64,000 nt of DNA from Paenibacillus sp. 19GGS1-52 (GTDB lineage Bacteria > Bacillota > Bacilli > Paenibacillales > Paenibacillaceae): positions 6,138,001 through 6,202,000 of the forward strand of contig NZ_CP059724.1 of NCBI RefSeq assembly GCF_022369515.1. The letters are read 5' to 3'. Below the pieces are notes generated by a model that searched no databases, was not told where the DNA came from, and was given only the letters and a program-made list of their open reading frames with translations. Below, one piece after another: positions 63,322-64,000 of the stretch (position 1 is its first letter; every line of letters begins with the position of its first letter). Position numbers and translations under genes: made by a program.

Positions 63322-63945
63322 CTATTTATAAAAAGCATTTCTCAAAATCTCGCTATAACTATCCATTTCCGCTGTGATTTCCTCTATCTTCATTTGATCC
63401 AGTGGAATAGTTGCCACTTTATCCTGCAGATGATAGGCGAAGCCCTCCATGGTCCAAAAAATAATCTGCATCGTCATCGTGATGTCGATTCCCTCTTTGA
63501 ATTTAGAATAATCAATATCTGCAAAAAATTCTTTGTAGCCCTGATCCAATAATTCTTTTTTCCTGCGCTCTAAATCCACTTTGACTTCACTGGCATCTTC
63601 GGGATAGGCCGCCTTGATAAAATCGAAGGCATCGGGATATTTTTGAAAAAGACCAAACTTAAGGATGGCCACCTGCCTGTAGCGAATGAAAATGTCATTT
63701 TCACTCCAATCGATCTTGGCTTGTATTTCTTCGAGCAGCATTTCCATAAAATGATCGTACAGAAATAAGTACAGGTCCTTCTTATTATTAAAGTAGTGAA
63801 ATAATAACCCCTTTGATATTTCAGCTTCCTTCACAATTTCATTTGTAGATGCATTTTGATACCCCTTTTTGGTGAACTCCTTCAGGGCTGCATTTAATAT
63901 TCGATCCTGCTTCTCCGGGTGTAGATTTAGAAATTTCGCAAACAA
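63322..63945 (-). CDS. TetR-family regulator of the ABC exporter
   Basis: About 207 residues. HTH near residues 12-55: KQDRILNAALKEFTKKGYQNASTNEIVKEAEISKGLLFHYFNNKKDLYLFLYDHF. The ligand-binding C-domain is helical and unassigned. The frame opens at GTG 63954, but GAGGTG is properly spaced only from the TTG at 63945. Its stop is 21 bases before the ATPase start, so the regulator is first in the operon and probably represses it. Confidence 0.88.
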   Translation of the reverse strand: MFAKFLNLHPEKQDRILNAALKEFTKKGYQNASTNEIVKEAEISKGLLFHYFNNKKDLYLFLYDHFMEMLLEEIQAKIDWSENDIFIRYRQVAILKFGLFQKYPDAFDFIKAAYPEDASEVKVDLERRKKELLDQGYKEFFADIDYSKFKEGIDITMTMQIIFWTMEGFAYHLQDKVATIPLDQMKIEEITAEMDSYSEILRNAFYK

Positions 63946-63966
63946 TGGATTCACCTCGCGATAGTA

Positions 63967-63983
63967 TTGACTACTCTGGTCAA
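63967..63983. promoter_or_regulatory. Candidate TetR operator TTGAC-N7-GTCAA
   Basis: TTGACTACTCTGGTCAA is an inverted repeat with 5-base arms and a 7-base centre, 22 bases upstream of the TTG start of the TetR gene, where autorepression would be expected. Confidence 0.45.
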
Positions 63984-64000
63984 AAACATTGTAAATCGAT

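Overview
The window looks like chromosomal DNA of a Paenibacillus-type bacterium (Bacillota, moderate GC). The reasons are family-level: two sugar-uptake loci of the CUT1 type built from LplB/YtcP-like permeases and lipoprotein binding proteins with DUF3502-like C-termini, each beside a YesM/YesN-type two-component pair; an S-layer-homology (SLH) surface protein; three copper-amine-oxidase-like stalk proteins; a TPP riboswitch before thiC; and a GH5-X2-CBM46-type endoglucanase. No rRNA, tRNA, integrase, transposase or CRISPR array was seen. The species call is inference from gene content.

Layout. 0-11 kb (minus strand): a glycan locus reading metallophosphoesterase, sensor kinase, response regulator, then binding protein, two permeases, GH3 glycosidase and the start of a probable alpha-mannosidase that leaves the window. 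11-18.4 kb: stalk proteins, a small unannotated ORF, an acetyltransferase, a soluble MCP-like protein, a tandem gamma-glutamylcyclotransferase-like protein, an acyl-CoA synthetase and a SUKH-like protein. 18.4-19.5 kb: a candidate small RNA and the first of two divergent modules made of a 148-residue HEPN-like protein and an XRE regulator. 19.9-22.6 kb: thiC with its riboswitch leader and a HEAT-repeat protein. 22.8-31.1 kb: a giant NHL/cadherin-like/SLH surface protein and a pseudokinase-AAA-LuxR regulator. 31.4-38.6 kb: the second HEPN-like/XRE module with paired operators, followed by an NTP-pyrophosphohydrolase plus PLD-helicase pair, and a SWIM protein plus SNF2 helicase pair. 38.7-42.4 kb: phosphotransferase, stalk protein, PAS-HD-GYP protein, acetyltransferase. 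42.5-54.6 kb (minus): a second glycan locus with GH2, kinase, regulator, two permeases, binding protein and GH35. 54.7-64 kb: MarR/flavodoxin-fold oxidoreductase pair, DUF1003 protein, a 25-residue membrane peptide, the GH5 cellulase, DUF554 protein, a SprT/YgjP-like metalloprotease and a TetR-controlled ABC-2 exporter.

How it works together. The two glycan loci each pair extracellular sensing (YesM-like kinase, AraC-type regulator) with CUT1 oligosaccharide uptake and intracellular glycosidases; neither encodes the transport ATPase, so a shared MsmX-type ATPase elsewhere is expected. The secreted GH5 enzyme, preceded by a near-consensus cre site, would supply oligosaccharides. The most novel-looking feature is the repeated HEPN-like/XRE divergent arrangement, whose second copy abuts a helicase/nucleotide-hydrolase pair and carries two almost identical operator-like boxes. 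Function of that pair is unknown; a toxin-antitoxin or defence-regulation role is a hypothesis only.
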